From the NCBI RefSeq assembly GCF_011058165.1, contig NZ_JAALEG010000033.1, positions 1 through 53,827 of the forward strand: a stretch of DNA of 53,827 bases. The letters are read 5' to 3'. Origin of the DNA: Rhodococcus aetherivorans (GTDB lineage: Bacteria > Actinomycetota > Actinomycetes > Mycobacteriales > Mycobacteriaceae). The position numbers and the translations under genes are program-made. Within the stretch, counting starts at the first letter, position 1, and each line of letters starts with the position of its first letter. The notes under the pieces are model-generated. The model made no database searches. It was not told the origin of the DNA and worked only from the letters and a program-made list of their open reading frames with translations. Shown in pieces: positions 24,668 through 33,042 of this stretch.

Positions 24668-25501
24668 ATGCCCAGCGGTTCGGTAAGTGGCGGTTCCGGC
24701 AAGAAGTCCGGTGCCAAGTCTGCGAAGGCGATCAAGGCCGCCCAGAAGAAGAGCGGCGGTCGCGGCCTGCCCAAGCAGCGGCAGATTCCGTGGCTTCTGA
24801 TCGGCGGCGTGGTCGCGGTGGTCGCGCTGGTCGCGGTCATCGCCGCCAGCATCATCCCGAAGTACCAGGACTCCCAGGCGCTCGCGGAGTGGACGCCGTC
24901 CGAGTCGAATCAGGACCCGTCGACTGCGATCGAGGGGGTCGTGACGGTCGACTACCCCGCCGGTCAGCACATCGGGTCCACGCAGCGCGTCGCGTACGAC
25001 CAGAGCCCGCCGTTCGGCGGGCCGCACGACGCGATCTGGGCCACGTGCACCGGCACCGTGTACCCGGAGGCGATCCGCACCGAGAACGCCGTGCACTCGC
25101 TCGAGCACGGCGCGGTGTGGATCACGTACAACCCCGACCTGGTCGACCAGGCGGGCGTCGACGCGCTCGCGGCGAAGGTGGACGGCAAGTCCTACCTGAT
25201 GATGTCGCCGTACCCGGGCCTCGACGCTCCGATCGCCCTGCAGTCGTGGGGGCATCAGCTGAAGGTGGACGCCGCCGACGACGAGCGGATCGACCACTTC
25301 ATCGCGTCGCTGCGGCTGAACCGCTACGCCTACCCGGAGGTCGGCGCGAGCTGCTCCACGCTGCCCGGCTCGTACGACCCGAGCAATCCGCCGCCGTTCG
25401 ATCCCTCCGCCCCCGGTCCGGACGCGGTGCCGATGGACGGCGGCACGGTGGACGGCACCGAGCAGGTGCCGGCCGACATGCAGGCCCCGGCGGGGAGCTG
25501 A
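24668..25501 (+). CDS. DUF3105 single-pass membrane protein
   Basis: A 277-aa DUF3105 protein, function not established. A Lys/Ser/Gly-rich cytoplasmic N-terminus (KKSGAKSAKAIKAAQKK) precedes one membrane helix (IPWLLIGGVVAVVALVAVIAASII, about residues 40-63) and an extracytoplasmic domain. That domain has the family signature YDQSPPFGGPHDAIWATC and AVHSLEHGAVWITYNPDLV, whose His and Cys residues look like a possible metal site. The tail is Pro/Asp-rich. ATG 24668 is the first start after the argS divergence. The stop is one base before the DUF305 gene, so the two are almost certainly cotranscribed. Confidence 0.88.
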   Translation: MPSGSVSGGSGKKSGAKSAKAIKAAQKKSGGRGLPKQRQIPWLLIGGVVAVVALVAVIAASIIPKYQDSQALAEWTPSESNQDPSTAIEGVVTVDYPAGQHIGSTQRVAYDQSPPFGGPHDAIWATCTGTVYPEAIRTENAVHSLEHGAVWITYNPDLVDQAGVDALAAKVDGKSYLMMSPYPGLDAPIALQSWGHQLKVDAADDERIDHFIASLRLNRYAYPEVGASCSTLPGSYDPSNPPPFDPSAPGPDAVPMDGGTVDGTEQVPADMQAPAGS

Positions 25502-25502
25502 C

Positions 25503-26213
25503 GTGACGCACGATTCCGCTCCCACCGCCCAGGGGACTCCCACCCCCCAGGAGACGGGCCGACGCAGGGCGCTGCTGATCCTCGGTCTCGTCGCCGCCGT
25601 CGCGATCGGTTTCCTGCTCGGGTTCCTCGCCCGAATCCCGCTCGAGGACTCGCCGCCGGCGACGCCGGCCGCCGGCTCCGTCGACGTGGGATTCGCCCAG
25701 GACATGACCGTCCACCACAGCCAGGCGATCGAGATGGCCACCGTCGCGTTGACGGTGTCGGGCGACCAGCGGGTGCGCAACCTCGCGTACGACATTCTCA
25801 CCACCCAGCAGAACCAGGTCGGGCAGATGCAGGGCTGGCTGTCGCTGTGGGGGCAGCCGCTGCTGCCCACCGGTGACTACATGACGTGGATGACCGAGGA
25901 GTCCGGCCACGACCACGGGAGCACGAGCCACTCCGACGGCGGCGGCGCCGGCCGGATGCCCGGCATGGCGACGTCCGAGGACCTGGCGAACCTGCGCCGC
26001 GCCACCGGCCCGGAACTCGACGTGCTGTTCCTGCAGCTGATGCTGCGCCACCACGAGGGCGGGCTGCCGATGATGGAGTACGGCGCGCAGTACGCGGGCC
26101 AGCCGGCGGTACGGACCCTGGCGCAGACGATGGTCGACACCCAGACCAGCGAGTCGGAACTCATGACGTCGATGCTGGCGGAGCGGGGCGCGCAGCCGCT
26201 GCCGATGAACTGA
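25503..26213 (+). CDS. DUF305 membrane-anchored protein
   Basis: A 236-aa DUF305 protein: short cytoplasmic N-terminus, one membrane helix (ALLILGLVAAVAIGFLLGFLA, about residues 23-43), then an extracytoplasmic four-helix domain. His- and Met-rich motifs are FAQDMTVHHSQAIEMA in the first half and LFLQLMLRHHEGGLPMMEY in the second, with a His-rich linker (ESGHDHGSTSHSDGG) between. Some members are linked to copper or silver stress; that role is not shown here. GTG start, one base after the DUF3105 gene. Confidence 0.88.
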   Translation: MTHDSAPTAQGTPTPQETGRRRALLILGLVAAVAIGFLLGFLARIPLEDSPPATPAAGSVDVGFAQDMTVHHSQAIEMATVALTVSGDQRVRNLAYDILTTQQNQVGQMQGWLSLWGQPLLPTGDYMTWMTEESGHDHGSTSHSDGGGAGRMPGMATSEDLANLRRATGPELDVLFLQLMLRHHEGGLPMMEYGAQYAGQPAVRTLAQTMVDTQTSESELMTSMLAERGAQPLPMN

Positions 26214-26228
26214 CCGACCGGACCCGCG

Positions 26229-26261
26229 GACGGGGGACGGCCCACCGGGCCGTCCCCCGTC
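26229..26261. terminator. Bidirectional hairpin between DUF305 gene and phosphoketolase
   Basis: GACGGGGGACGGCC (26229-26242) pairs perfectly with GGCCGTCCCCCGTC (26248-26261); one further C-G pair closes a 3-nt loop. It lies between two convergent genes. No T-run follows on either strand, but the 15-bp GC stem is a strong transcription block candidate for both. Confidence 0.65.
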
Positions 26262-26304
26262 GGTGTCTACCGTCCGGGTCCCCCGTCGGTGTCTACCGTC
26301 CGGC
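26253..26304. repeat. 26-bp tandem duplication at the 3' end of the phosphoketolase gene
   Basis: Copies at 26253-26278 and 26279-26304 differ only in the last base. The second copy contains the xfp stop codon and last codons. The first copy provides the right arm of the 26229-26261 hairpin. Because 26 is not a multiple of three, the copies are read in different frames, and only the first-met stop matters. Confidence 0.95.
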
Positions 26305-28683
26305 CCGGCCCCACTCCCAGTCGCGGATGTCGGGCATGTCCTCCCCGTGGGTGCGGATGAACTGGTGGTGCTCGACCAGCCGGTTCTTCAGGTGCTCGCG
26401 CGCGTACGCGGAGATCGGATACAGACGGGGCACCCGGTCGACGACGTCCATGGCGAGGTCGAACCGGTCGATCTGGTTGAGCACGCACATGTCGAACGGC
26501 GTGGTGGTGGTGCCCTCCTCCTTGTACCCGCGCACATGGATGTTGTCGTGGTTGGTTCGCCGGTACGTCAGGCGGTGGATCAGCCACGGGTAGCCGTGGT
26601 AGGCGAAGATCACCGGCTTGTCCGTGGTGAACAGCGAGTCGAATTCGCGGTCCGACAGTCCGTGCGGATGCTCCGTGTGGTCCTGCAGCCGCATCAGATC
26701 CACGACGTTCACGACGCGGATCTTCAGGTCGGGGAACCATTCGAGCAGGATCTCCACGGCGGCGAGGGTTTCCATGGTGGGCACGTCGCCGGCGCAGCCG
26801 AGCACCACGTCGGGTTCGGCCCCCTTGTCGGTACCCGCCCAGTCCCAGATCCCGATTCCCTTGGTGCAGTGCACGATTGCCGCATCCATGTCGAGGTACT
26901 GCAGTTGCGGTTGCTTGCCGGCGACGATCACGTTGACGTACTGCCGGGTGCGCAGGCAGTGGTCGGCCACCGACAGCAGGGTGTTCGCGTCCGGCGGCAG
27001 GTACACGCGGATGACGTCGGCCTTCTTATTGACCACGTGGTCGATGAAGCCCGGGTCCTGGTGCGAGAAGCCGTTGTGGTCCTGCCGCCACACGTGCGAG
27101 GTGAGCAGGTAGTTCAGCGACGGGATCGGCCGGCGCCAGTCGATGCCGTTGGTGGTGCGCAGCCACTTGGCGTGCTGGTTGAACATCGAGTCGACGATGT
27201 GGACGAAGGCCTCGTAGCAGGAGAAGAAGCCGTGCCGGCCGGTCAGCAGATAGCCCTCGAGCCAGCCCTGGCAGGTGTGCTCGGACAGGATCTCCATCAC
27301 CCGCCCGTCGGGGGCGAGCCGGTCGTCGGTGGGCAGGATGCGGGCGTTCCAGGTGCGTGCGGTGGCCTCGAGGACGGGACCGAGCCGGTTGGAGTTGTTC
27401 TCGTCCGGGGAGAACACACGGAAGGTGGTCGCGTTCTCGCGCATGACGTCGCGCAGGAAGGTACCGAGCACGCGGGTCGATTCGACGCTGCCGGTACCGG
27501 GCGCCTCGACCGGCACGGCGTAGTCGCGGAAGTCCGGCAACGCCAGGTCTCGTACGAGCGGCCCGCCGTTGGCATGGGGGTTGGCGCTCATCCGCCGCTC
27601 CCCCGCCGGGTGCAGGTCGCGGATCGCGGGCACGGGGGCACCGTGGTCGTCGAACAGTTCCTCGGGCCGGTAACTGCGCAGCCACTCCTCGAGAATCTTG
27701 CGGTGGCTTTCGTCGTCGCGGGCATTGGCGAAGGGCACCTGGTGCGAGCGCCAGTACCCTTCGACCGGGAGACCGTCGACCTCCTTCGGTCCGGTCCAGC
27801 CCTTCGGGGAACGCAGCACGATCATCGGCCAGCGCGGTCGCTCGGTGACCCCGTCGCGGCGGGCGCGGCGCCGGATCTCGAGGATCGCATCGACGCAGTG
27901 GTCCAGGGCCGCCGCGAACGCCTGGTGCATGCGCTCGGGATCGGAGCCCTCGACGAATACCGGATCGTGGCCGTAGCCGCGGAGCAGGTGCTCGAGTTCC
28001 TCGTGTTCGATGCGGGCGAGGACGGTCGGATTGGCGATCTTGTACCCGTTCAGGTGCAGGATCGGCAGCACGGCGCCGTCCCGGCGCGGGTCGACGAACT
28101 TGGTGGAGTGCCAGCTGGTGGCCAGCGGGCCGGTCTCGGCCTCGCCGTCGCCCACCACGGCAGCGACGATCAGGTCCGGGTTGTCGAACGCGGCCCCGTA
28201 GGCGTGCGACAGGGCGTACCCGAGCTCGCCGCCCTCGTGGATGGATCCGGGCGTCTCGGGGGCGACGTGGCTGGGAATCCCCCCGGGGAACGAGAACTGG
28301 GTGAACAGCCGCGCCATGCCGTCCGCGTCGCGGGAGATGTCCGGATAGATCTCGCTGTAGGTGCCCTCGAGCCAGGCTGCGGCGACCGGCCCGGGCCCGC
28401 CGTGGCCGGGGCCCATCACGTACATCATGTCCAGCTCGCGGGCGACGATGGCCCGGTTGAGGTGGGCGTAGACGAAGTTCAGCCCCGGGGTGGTGCCCCA
28501 GTGTCCGAGCAGCCGGGGCTTGATGTGCTCGGGACGCAACGGCTCGCGCAGCAGGGGGTTGCCCATGAGGTAGATCTGCCCCACCGACAGGTAGTTCGCG
28601 GCTCGCCACCAGGTGTCGAGCGCGGCGAGCTCCTCGGAGCTCAGCGGTCCGGTCCGAGTTGCCGTGTCGGATTCTGCGTCCAC
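26293..28683 (-). CDS. xfp: Phosphoketolase (xylulose-5-phosphate/fructose-6-phosphate)
   Basis: ThDP enzyme (796 aa) that splits xylulose-5-P or fructose-6-P with phosphate into acetyl-P and a shorter sugar phosphate. Signatures are [57 protein letters not shown] and the ThDP motif [13 protein letters not shown]. The C-terminal half has [15 protein letters not shown] and [15 protein letters not shown] 28683 has AGGAGAGG six bases upstream; the start at 28878 adds unconserved sequence. Neither ack nor pta is adjacent, so acetyl-P must be used by enzymes elsewhere. Confidence 0.95.
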   Translation of the reverse strand: MDAESDTATRTGPLSSEELAALDTWWRAANYLSVGQIYLMGNPLLREPLRPEHIKPRLLGHWGTTPGLNFVYAHLNRAIVARELDMMYVMGPGHGGPGPVAAAWLEGTYSEIYPDISRDADGMARLFTQFSFPGGIPSHVAPETPGSIHEGGELGYALSHAYGAAFDNPDLIVAAVVGDGEAETGPLATSWHSTKFVDPRRDGAVLPILHLNGYKIANPTVLARIEHEELEHLLRGYGHDPVFVEGSDPERMHQAFAAALDHCVDAILEIRRRARRDGVTERPRWPMIVLRSPKGWTGPKEVDGLPVEGYWRSHQVPFANARDDESHRKILEEWLRSYRPEELFDDHGAPVPAIRDLHPAGERRMSANPHANGGPLVRDLALPDFRDYAVPVEAPGTGSVESTRVLGTFLRDVMRENATTFRVFSPDENNSNRLGPVLEATARTWNARILPTDDRLAPDGRVMEILSEHTCQGWLEGYLLTGRHGFFSCYEAFVHIVDSMFNQHAKWLRTTNGIDWRRPIPSLNYLLTSHVWRQDHNGFSHQDPGFIDHVVNKKADVIRVYLPPDANTLLSVADHCLRTRQYVNVIVAGKQPQLQYLDMDAAIVHCTKGIGIWDWAGTDKGAEPDVVLGCAGDVPTMETLAAVEILLEWFPDLKIRVVNVVDLMRLQDHTEHPHGLSDREFDSLFTTDKPVIFAYHGYPWLIHRLTYRRTNHDNIHVRGYKEEGTTTTPFDMCVLNQIDRFDLAMDVVDRVPRLYPISAYAREHLKNRLVEHHQFIRTHGEDMPDIRDWEWGRAGR

Positions 28684-28861
28684 GTACGGTCCTCTCCTGC
28701 GGGTGCGGTGTGGTCCGGTCTCGGGTTCGAGCCTGCCCCGGGCGGGTGGCCCACGCCGGCCGTTCCGGGAAACACTCGCCGAAGAGTTCCTCCCGGACGG
28801 CGCATCCGTGCCTGCCGGATACCCGACGAGCGCCGGAGAAACCCCCTCCGACCAGGCGATG

Positions 28862-28889
28862 TGGCGTATCGCCGACAATGCGCTACGCT
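28862..28889 (+). promoter_or_regulatory. Candidate promoter for tRNA-Arg
   Basis: TGGCGT (28862-28867), a 16-nt spacer and TACGCT (28884-28889) end 38 bases before the tRNA. The -10 fits TANNNT; the -35 is weak. Nothing else in the gap looks better. Confidence 0.35.
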
Positions 28890-28927
28890 AACTCCCGCCC
28901 CACCGAGCAACCGGTGGAGTCCGGAAC

Positions 28928-29003
28928 GCCCTCGTAGCTCAGGGGATAGAGCGCTTGCCTCCGGAGCAAGAAGTCGCAGGTTCGAATCCTGCCGAGGGCA
29001 CCA
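28928..29003 (+). tRNA. tRNA-Arg(CCG) with encoded CCA
   Basis: The acceptor stem GCCCTCG (28928-28934) pairs with CGAGGGC (28993-28999). Discriminator A is 29000, and CCA is encoded at 29001-29003. The D arm is AGCTCAGGGGATAGAGC, the anticodon stem is CTTGC/GCAAG around loop CTCCGGA (anticodon CCG, codon CGG), and the T arm is GCAGGTTCGAATCCTGC. All stems pair. Confidence 0.97.
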
Positions 29004-29047
29004 CGGGAACGGCCCCGCGTCGCAGTGCGACGCGGGGCCGTTCCCGT
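29003..29047 (+). terminator. Long hairpin terminator of tRNA-Arg
   Basis: The arms 29003-29024 and 29026-29047 are perfect inverse complements (about 20 formable pairs, tip CAGTG). The first arm begins at the A of the encoded CCA. Only TTCCCGTTCT follows, a weak T-tract. The stem is strong enough to act as the end of the tRNA transcript. Confidence 0.7.
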
Positions 29048-29159
29048 TCTGCGGCCCGGACCTGGCGCAGAGCGGCAGGACGTCGAGACCAGGTGTTGTG
29101 AAACGCGGACTCGTCACGAAGCAGGATGTGCGCATCGTCCACGCCCAGAGATTCTGTGT

Positions 29160-30337
29160 TCATCGTCCGATGTCACCGACTGCCGCCCCGTGCGAGAACC
29201 CGTACAGCATCAGCGCCACCGCGCTGAGCAGTGACACCGCCGCGGTGACGACGAGCAGCGACCCCAGACCGAGGGCGGGTATCGCGGCACCGGCGTGCTG
29301 CGACCGGGCTGAGGGCTCCCACGACCAGGCAGGCTGTGAACGCCGCACCGGCGCGCTCGGGTACCAGCTCGGCGGTCCAGACCGCGAGCACCGCGGATCC
29401 TGTCATGTACCCCATGCCGAAGATGCCCGCCGAGGGTGCGGTCGTGGCTACGGAGCCACCTGCCAGCCCGAGCAGCACCAGCGCCGCACCGACCGTTGCA
29501 AGGCACAGCGCGGCGACCCGGACGCTGCCCAGTCGCTGCCCGAGGGTTCCGGTCGCCACCCCCACCATGCCGGTGAGACCGAGGGCCGCGTAGAGAGCCG
29601 GGACGGCCGCCGCCGGGAGGGTGCCGCTGTCCAGGACGTCGGCGGCATAGGGGAAGTAGACGACCACGACCGCGAAGTAGACAACGGAGTAGGCTACCGG
29701 GACCCGAAGCGCTGCCACCAGCGAGGAGGCACCGGCTCGCCCCTCCGGACGTGGGGCCGACCCGGTCCGCGGCACCAGGCGCAGGTTCACGAGTGCGGCG
29801 GCCACGGCAGCGAGGGCGATGCCGGCCCACACCAGGCGCCACAAGCCCACCGCAGCCAGGACGGCCAGCGCGCCCAGCAGCACCAGTCCGCCGCTGGTGC
29901 CGGTGGTGATGATCGCCAACGCTCGGGGCTGCTGCCGCGAGGGCACCGATCGCGTCACTATGTCGGAGTAAGGCGCCCAGACCCAGCCACCGGCGCTGCC
30001 GGCCAAAACGACACCGACGGCAAGCAGCCCCGGGGACTGCGCGAAAGTCACGATCACCGCCCCCGCAGCGCCGCAGGCCCCGCCCGCTGTCGTCGGCGCG
30101 CGCGACCCGCGGCGAGCGGCGAGCCGCGGCGAGCGGCGAGCCGTCCGGCGAGCAACAGACCGGCCAGGTAGCCCGCAAACGTTGCGCTGGCGACGAGGCC
30201 GAGCACCAGCTCGGAGAGCCGCAGGTCTTCCCGGATATCGGGCAGTGTCAGGCCGTAGGCGTAGCGGGCCATGCCGAAGCGACTCCGACCACCGCAGCTC
30301 CGGCCAGGCCGATCCGCCCGCCTGGGGAGAGCGTCAT
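29160..30337 (-). pseudogene. MFS transporter pseudogene (three frameshifts)
   Basis: Three overlapping frames together encode one 12-helix major facilitator protein of the YbfB/YjiJ-like type. The start is ATG 30337 (MTLSPGGRIGLAGAAVVGV). Near 30284 a one-base loss moves the reading to FGMARYAYGLTLPDIREDL. At 30108-30141 a perfect 17-bp tandem duplication shifts it again; removing one copy joins AGRLAARRGS to RAPTTAGGACG...VIVTFAQSPG in frame exactly. A third shift near 29295 separates LVVGALSPVAA from QHAGAAIPALGLGSLL, and the remnant ends at 29160. No intact transporter can be made as read. Substrate unknown. Confidence 0.85.
30108..30141. repeat. 17-bp perfect tandem duplication in the MFS pseudogene
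   Basis: Units 30108-30124 and 30125-30141 are identical. Since 17 is not a multiple of three, the duplication shifts the frame; deleting one unit restores it. Confidence 0.97.
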
Positions 30338-30483
30338 GAATTCCCCTTCATGCCGTGGGCCCGGCTACGTCACGGACCTCGGCCCGACTCCCGGGAGCAT
30401 CGGCACTCACTGCGTGCATGCACCGACTCTCCCACGGCCGGATCAACTCGGTCACCTGCGGCCGACGACCGCGAGACCGGGTG

Positions 30484-30864
30484 TCAGTCCGCCGGATCCT
30501 GCTGGGCGGCCTCGGTGATCGGCGCCATGTCGAAGTAGTCGCGCCAGCCGGCGATCCTGCCGTCGACGACCTCGAAAGTCCCCATCACCGGCAGTTCGAC
30601 GGTCCGTCCCCCGAGCGTGAACACGTCGACCCGCTCGTTGAGCACCACGCCGCCGTGGACAGCCTGGTGCCGGATGCGGAAATCGATGCCGCCGAACGAG
30701 GCGACGAACCCGGCGATGAACTCCTCGATCGCCGCGCGCCCGCGCACCGGTTCCATCGGGATGTTGTGGTAGACGGCGTCGTCGGTGAAGTAGGACGCGA
30801 GCACGGCCGGGTCGGGATCGGCCCAACGGCGGCAGAATTCGGTGACGAGCTCGTCGGGGGTCAT
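30484..30864 (-). CDS. Limonene-1,2-epoxide hydrolase-family protein
   Basis: A 126-aa protein with the cone-shaped NTF2-like fold of the limonene-epoxide hydrolase family, which adds water to epoxides. The family Arg/Asp/Asp set is visible: Arg and Asp in LNERVDVFTLGGR and a later Asp in IAGWRDYFDMAP, with YFTDDAVYHNIPMEPVRGR near residue 30. M. tuberculosis EphG is a steroid-epoxide-active relative. It lies 13 bp behind the metallo-hydrolase gene, at the end of the cysD-led gene line. Substrate unknown; a non-catalytic SnoaL-like role cannot be excluded. Confidence 0.82.
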   Translation of the reverse strand: MTPDELVTEFCRRWADPDPAVLASYFTDDAVYHNIPMEPVRGRAAIEEFIAGFVASFGGIDFRIRHQAVHGGVVLNERVDVFTLGGRTVELPVMGTFEVVDGRIAGWRDYFDMAPITEAAQQDPAD

Positions 30865-30877
30865 GCGGTTCCTTCCG

Positions 30878-31873
30878 TCAGGCCCGGGCGAAGCGCGCCG
30901 GATCGGTGCCCGGGACCCGGCGCGCCCGGCCTCTCTCGATGAGGTGCCGCACGTGCGCCGAGGCCTCGGACAGCGCCATCTGCTTGCCCGTGGGCGGAGT
31001 CTGGTCCCAGGGGCGGTACCACGTCATCCGCTCGGCAGCCTGCCACAGCGTCAGCTCCTCGTCGCCGAACGCCGCGTACAGATCGTCGAGGCGTCGCTCG
31101 TGGTGCTCGACGAGCGCGTCGGTGCGGGCCGCGAGGTCGTCGATCGGCTGCCGGTGCGCGGGCAGGGTGCGCCGGGCCGGGAGCGTGCCGACGGCGCGCA
31201 GGGAGTCGATGAATTCGCCGAGGGCGTCGCGTTCGGGGAGGGGGAAATCGAAGTCGCCCACGTGCGGGGTCGTGGTGGCGAGGACGTGGTCGCCGCTGAA
31301 GAGGATGTCGTGCTCCTCGATGTAGAAGCAGGCGTGGCCGGGGGTGTGCCCGGGGGTGAACACTGTGCGCAGGGTGCGGCCGGCGAGCGTGATCCGTTCG
31401 TCGGTGGCGAGCTTGCGGTCGGGATGGACGTCGGGCTTGCCGGTTGCGCGTTCCCCGTTCACCCGGTCGAGGTAGGTGGTGATCTCGTCGTCCGGGGCGC
31501 CGGCGCGGCGCCACTGCTCGGCCTCCCACTCGGCGTTGCCGTCGCCGGAGATCATGAGCTCGAGCTGGCCGAAGTCGTCCTCGTGCATGCCGACCCAGCA
31601 GCCCGACGCCTCCCGGATCCGGCCGGTCAGACCGACGTGGTCGGGATGGAAGTGGGTGACGACGACCCCCTCGACGTCCGCGACGGAGGCGCCGACGGCG
31701 GCGAGGCCGTCCTGCAGCGCGGCCCAGGACGTGTCGTCGTTCCAGCCCACGTCGACGAGGACCAGCCCGCGCGGCGACTCCATCGCATACACCTGGGTGT
31801 CGCCGACCGGCAGGTCGCTCACCGGTACGGGGATGCGGTAGATGCCGTCGCCGATGTCGCGGGCGTGGTCCAT
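30878..31873 (-). CDS. Metallo-beta-lactamase-fold hydrolase
   Basis: A 331-aa MBL-fold hydrolase with a complete dinuclear metal site: THFHPDHVG (HxHxDH), TPGHTPGHA, FSGDHVL and LPAHRQP. A C-terminal helical region of about 100 residues (AAERMTWYRPWDQTPPTG, SEASAHVRHLIERG) matches the extension of many actinobacterial MBL hydrolases that act on thioesters or other acyl esters. The exact substrate is unknown. It begins 53 bp after cysQ, and that gap is AT-rich (GAACACAAACAGTAAACTATTT), so it may have its own promoter. Confidence 0.85.
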   Translation of the reverse strand: MDHARDIGDGIYRIPVPVSDLPVGDTQVYAMESPRGLVLVDVGWNDDTSWAALQDGLAAVGASVADVEGVVVTHFHPDHVGLTGRIREASGCWVGMHEDDFGQLELMISGDGNAEWEAEQWRRAGAPDDEITTYLDRVNGERATGKPDVHPDRKLATDERITLAGRTLRTVFTPGHTPGHACFYIEEHDILFSGDHVLATTTPHVGDFDFPLPERDALGEFIDSLRAVGTLPARRTLPAHRQPIDDLAARTDALVEHHERRLDDLYAAFGDEELTLWQAAERMTWYRPWDQTPPTGKQMALSEASAHVRHLIERGRARRVPGTDPARFARA

Positions 31874-31926
31874 GGGGTCCTCCGAGCTACTCGATCGTTA
31901 GCCATTCAATGAACACAAACAGTAAA

Positions 31927-33042
31927 CTATTTGGGTTCGTGCGGCTCGATGATCGCCATGATCGACCGGATCTCCCCCGCTGGGATGGCGAAGTGCTCGG
32001 TGACCGCCACGGTGAGGGTGCCGTCGCCGGCGTCGAGGTCGAGCAGGAACCGCGCGACGACGTTGTCGTCCCACTCGCGAAACGTCAGCTCCCGCACACG
32101 ACGGATCGAGCGGTACTCGGGGCCCTGCTCGAGCCGGTCGCGGATCTCGACGCCGCTGTCGCCGGTGCGCACGCCGTTCTCGACCCGCCACGCGTCGGCC
32201 GCGAGCCGCACGTGTGATGCGTCGTGTCCGACGAGGGAGCGGATGTAGGAGCGGGCCATGGCGACGCGGGCGCTGTCGGTGGGCGCGCCGGCATGCTCGG
32301 CGATCGCGGCCATCAGGGTCGGCGCCCAGTCCGGCCGGCAGATCACCAGGTCCGGCATGTAGGGGTGGGGGCGGTTGTACTCGAGCTCGCTGCCGTCGAT
32401 GCGGGCGCAGTACAGCCCCGCCGCCTGCGCGACCCCCACCGGCGCCGCGGAGTCCCACTCCCACTGCCCGCCGGCGTGCACGTAGGCATCGACGTCGCCA
32501 CGCACCACCGCCATGGCCTTGGCCCCGGCCGAACCCATCCGCACCACGTGGGCGCCGACGGCCCGGGCGACGTCGGCGACGAAGGCCGGCGGCCGGCTGC
32601 CGCTGACGACGATCCGGGGCCGTCGGCCGGCCAGCGGCCGCAGTTCGGCGGGACGGACGTCGTCGGTGCCGTAGACGGCACCGACGGCCGGCTGAGCGAC
32701 GGCGGCGGCGGTGATACCCCTGCCGGCCTCCCACAACGCGACGTGCACGGCCCAGTCCTCGTGGTCCGGCATGCCGTACTCCTTGGACCCGTCCAACGGG
32801 TCGACGATCCACACCCGCTTCGCGTGCACCCGCACCGGATCGTCGGCGGATTCCTCCGAGAGCACCGCGTCGCCGGGGCGCTCGGCGGCGAGCCGCTCGA
32901 GGATGTACGTATCGGCGGCGCGGTCGCCGCGGCGGCCGAGTTCGCGACCGGTGAGCGTGTCGGCCTCGGCCGCGCGGACGGTCAGCAACAGTTCGCCTGC
33001 AGCGGTGGCGATCTCGGCGGCGAGGGCGGCGTCATCGGTCAT
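31927..33042 (-). CDS. cysQ: 3'(2'),5'-bisphosphate nucleotidase CysQ fused to an NTF2-like domain
   Basis: The first 252 residues are CysQ of the inositol-monophosphatase fold, which removes the 3' phosphate of PAP (and PAPS) left by sulfotransferases. Metal-site motifs are [22 protein letters not shown] (DPxDGT/S type) and [20 protein letters not shown]. tuberculosis CysQ (267 aa) ends here. This protein runs on to 371 residues with an extra domain ([21 protein letters not shown] begins it) that resembles small SnoaL/NTF2-like proteins, with no stop or shift between. ATG 33042 overlaps the cysNC stop as ATGA. Confidence 0.9.
   Translation of the reverse strand: MTDDAALAAEIATAAGELLLTVRAAEADTLTGRELGRRGDRAADTYILERLAAERPGDAVLSEESADDPVRVHAKRVWIVDPLDGSKEYGMPDHEDWAVHVALWEAGRGITAAAVAQPAVGAVYGTDDVRPAELRPLAGRRPRIVVSGSRPPAFVADVARAVGAHVVRMGSAGAKAMAVVRGDVDAYVHAGGQWEWDSAAPVGVAQAAGLYCARIDGSELEYNRPHPYMPDLVICRPDWAPTLMAAIAEHAGAPTDSARVAMARSYIRSLVGHDASHVRLAADAWRVENGVRTGDSGVEIRDRLEQGPEYRSIRRVRELTFREWDDNVVARFLLDLDAGDGTLTVAVTEHFAIPAGEIRSIMAIIEPHEPK

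Noticed and set aside
28641-29135. A minus-strand frame with a PRQDSNLRLL-like sequence
   Set aside because: This is the well-known false protein produced by translating across the antisense of a tRNA gene.
26263-30171. A 1302-codon plus-strand frame
   Set aside because: It is antisense to phosphoketolase and runs through the tRNA and the pseudogene; no known domain.
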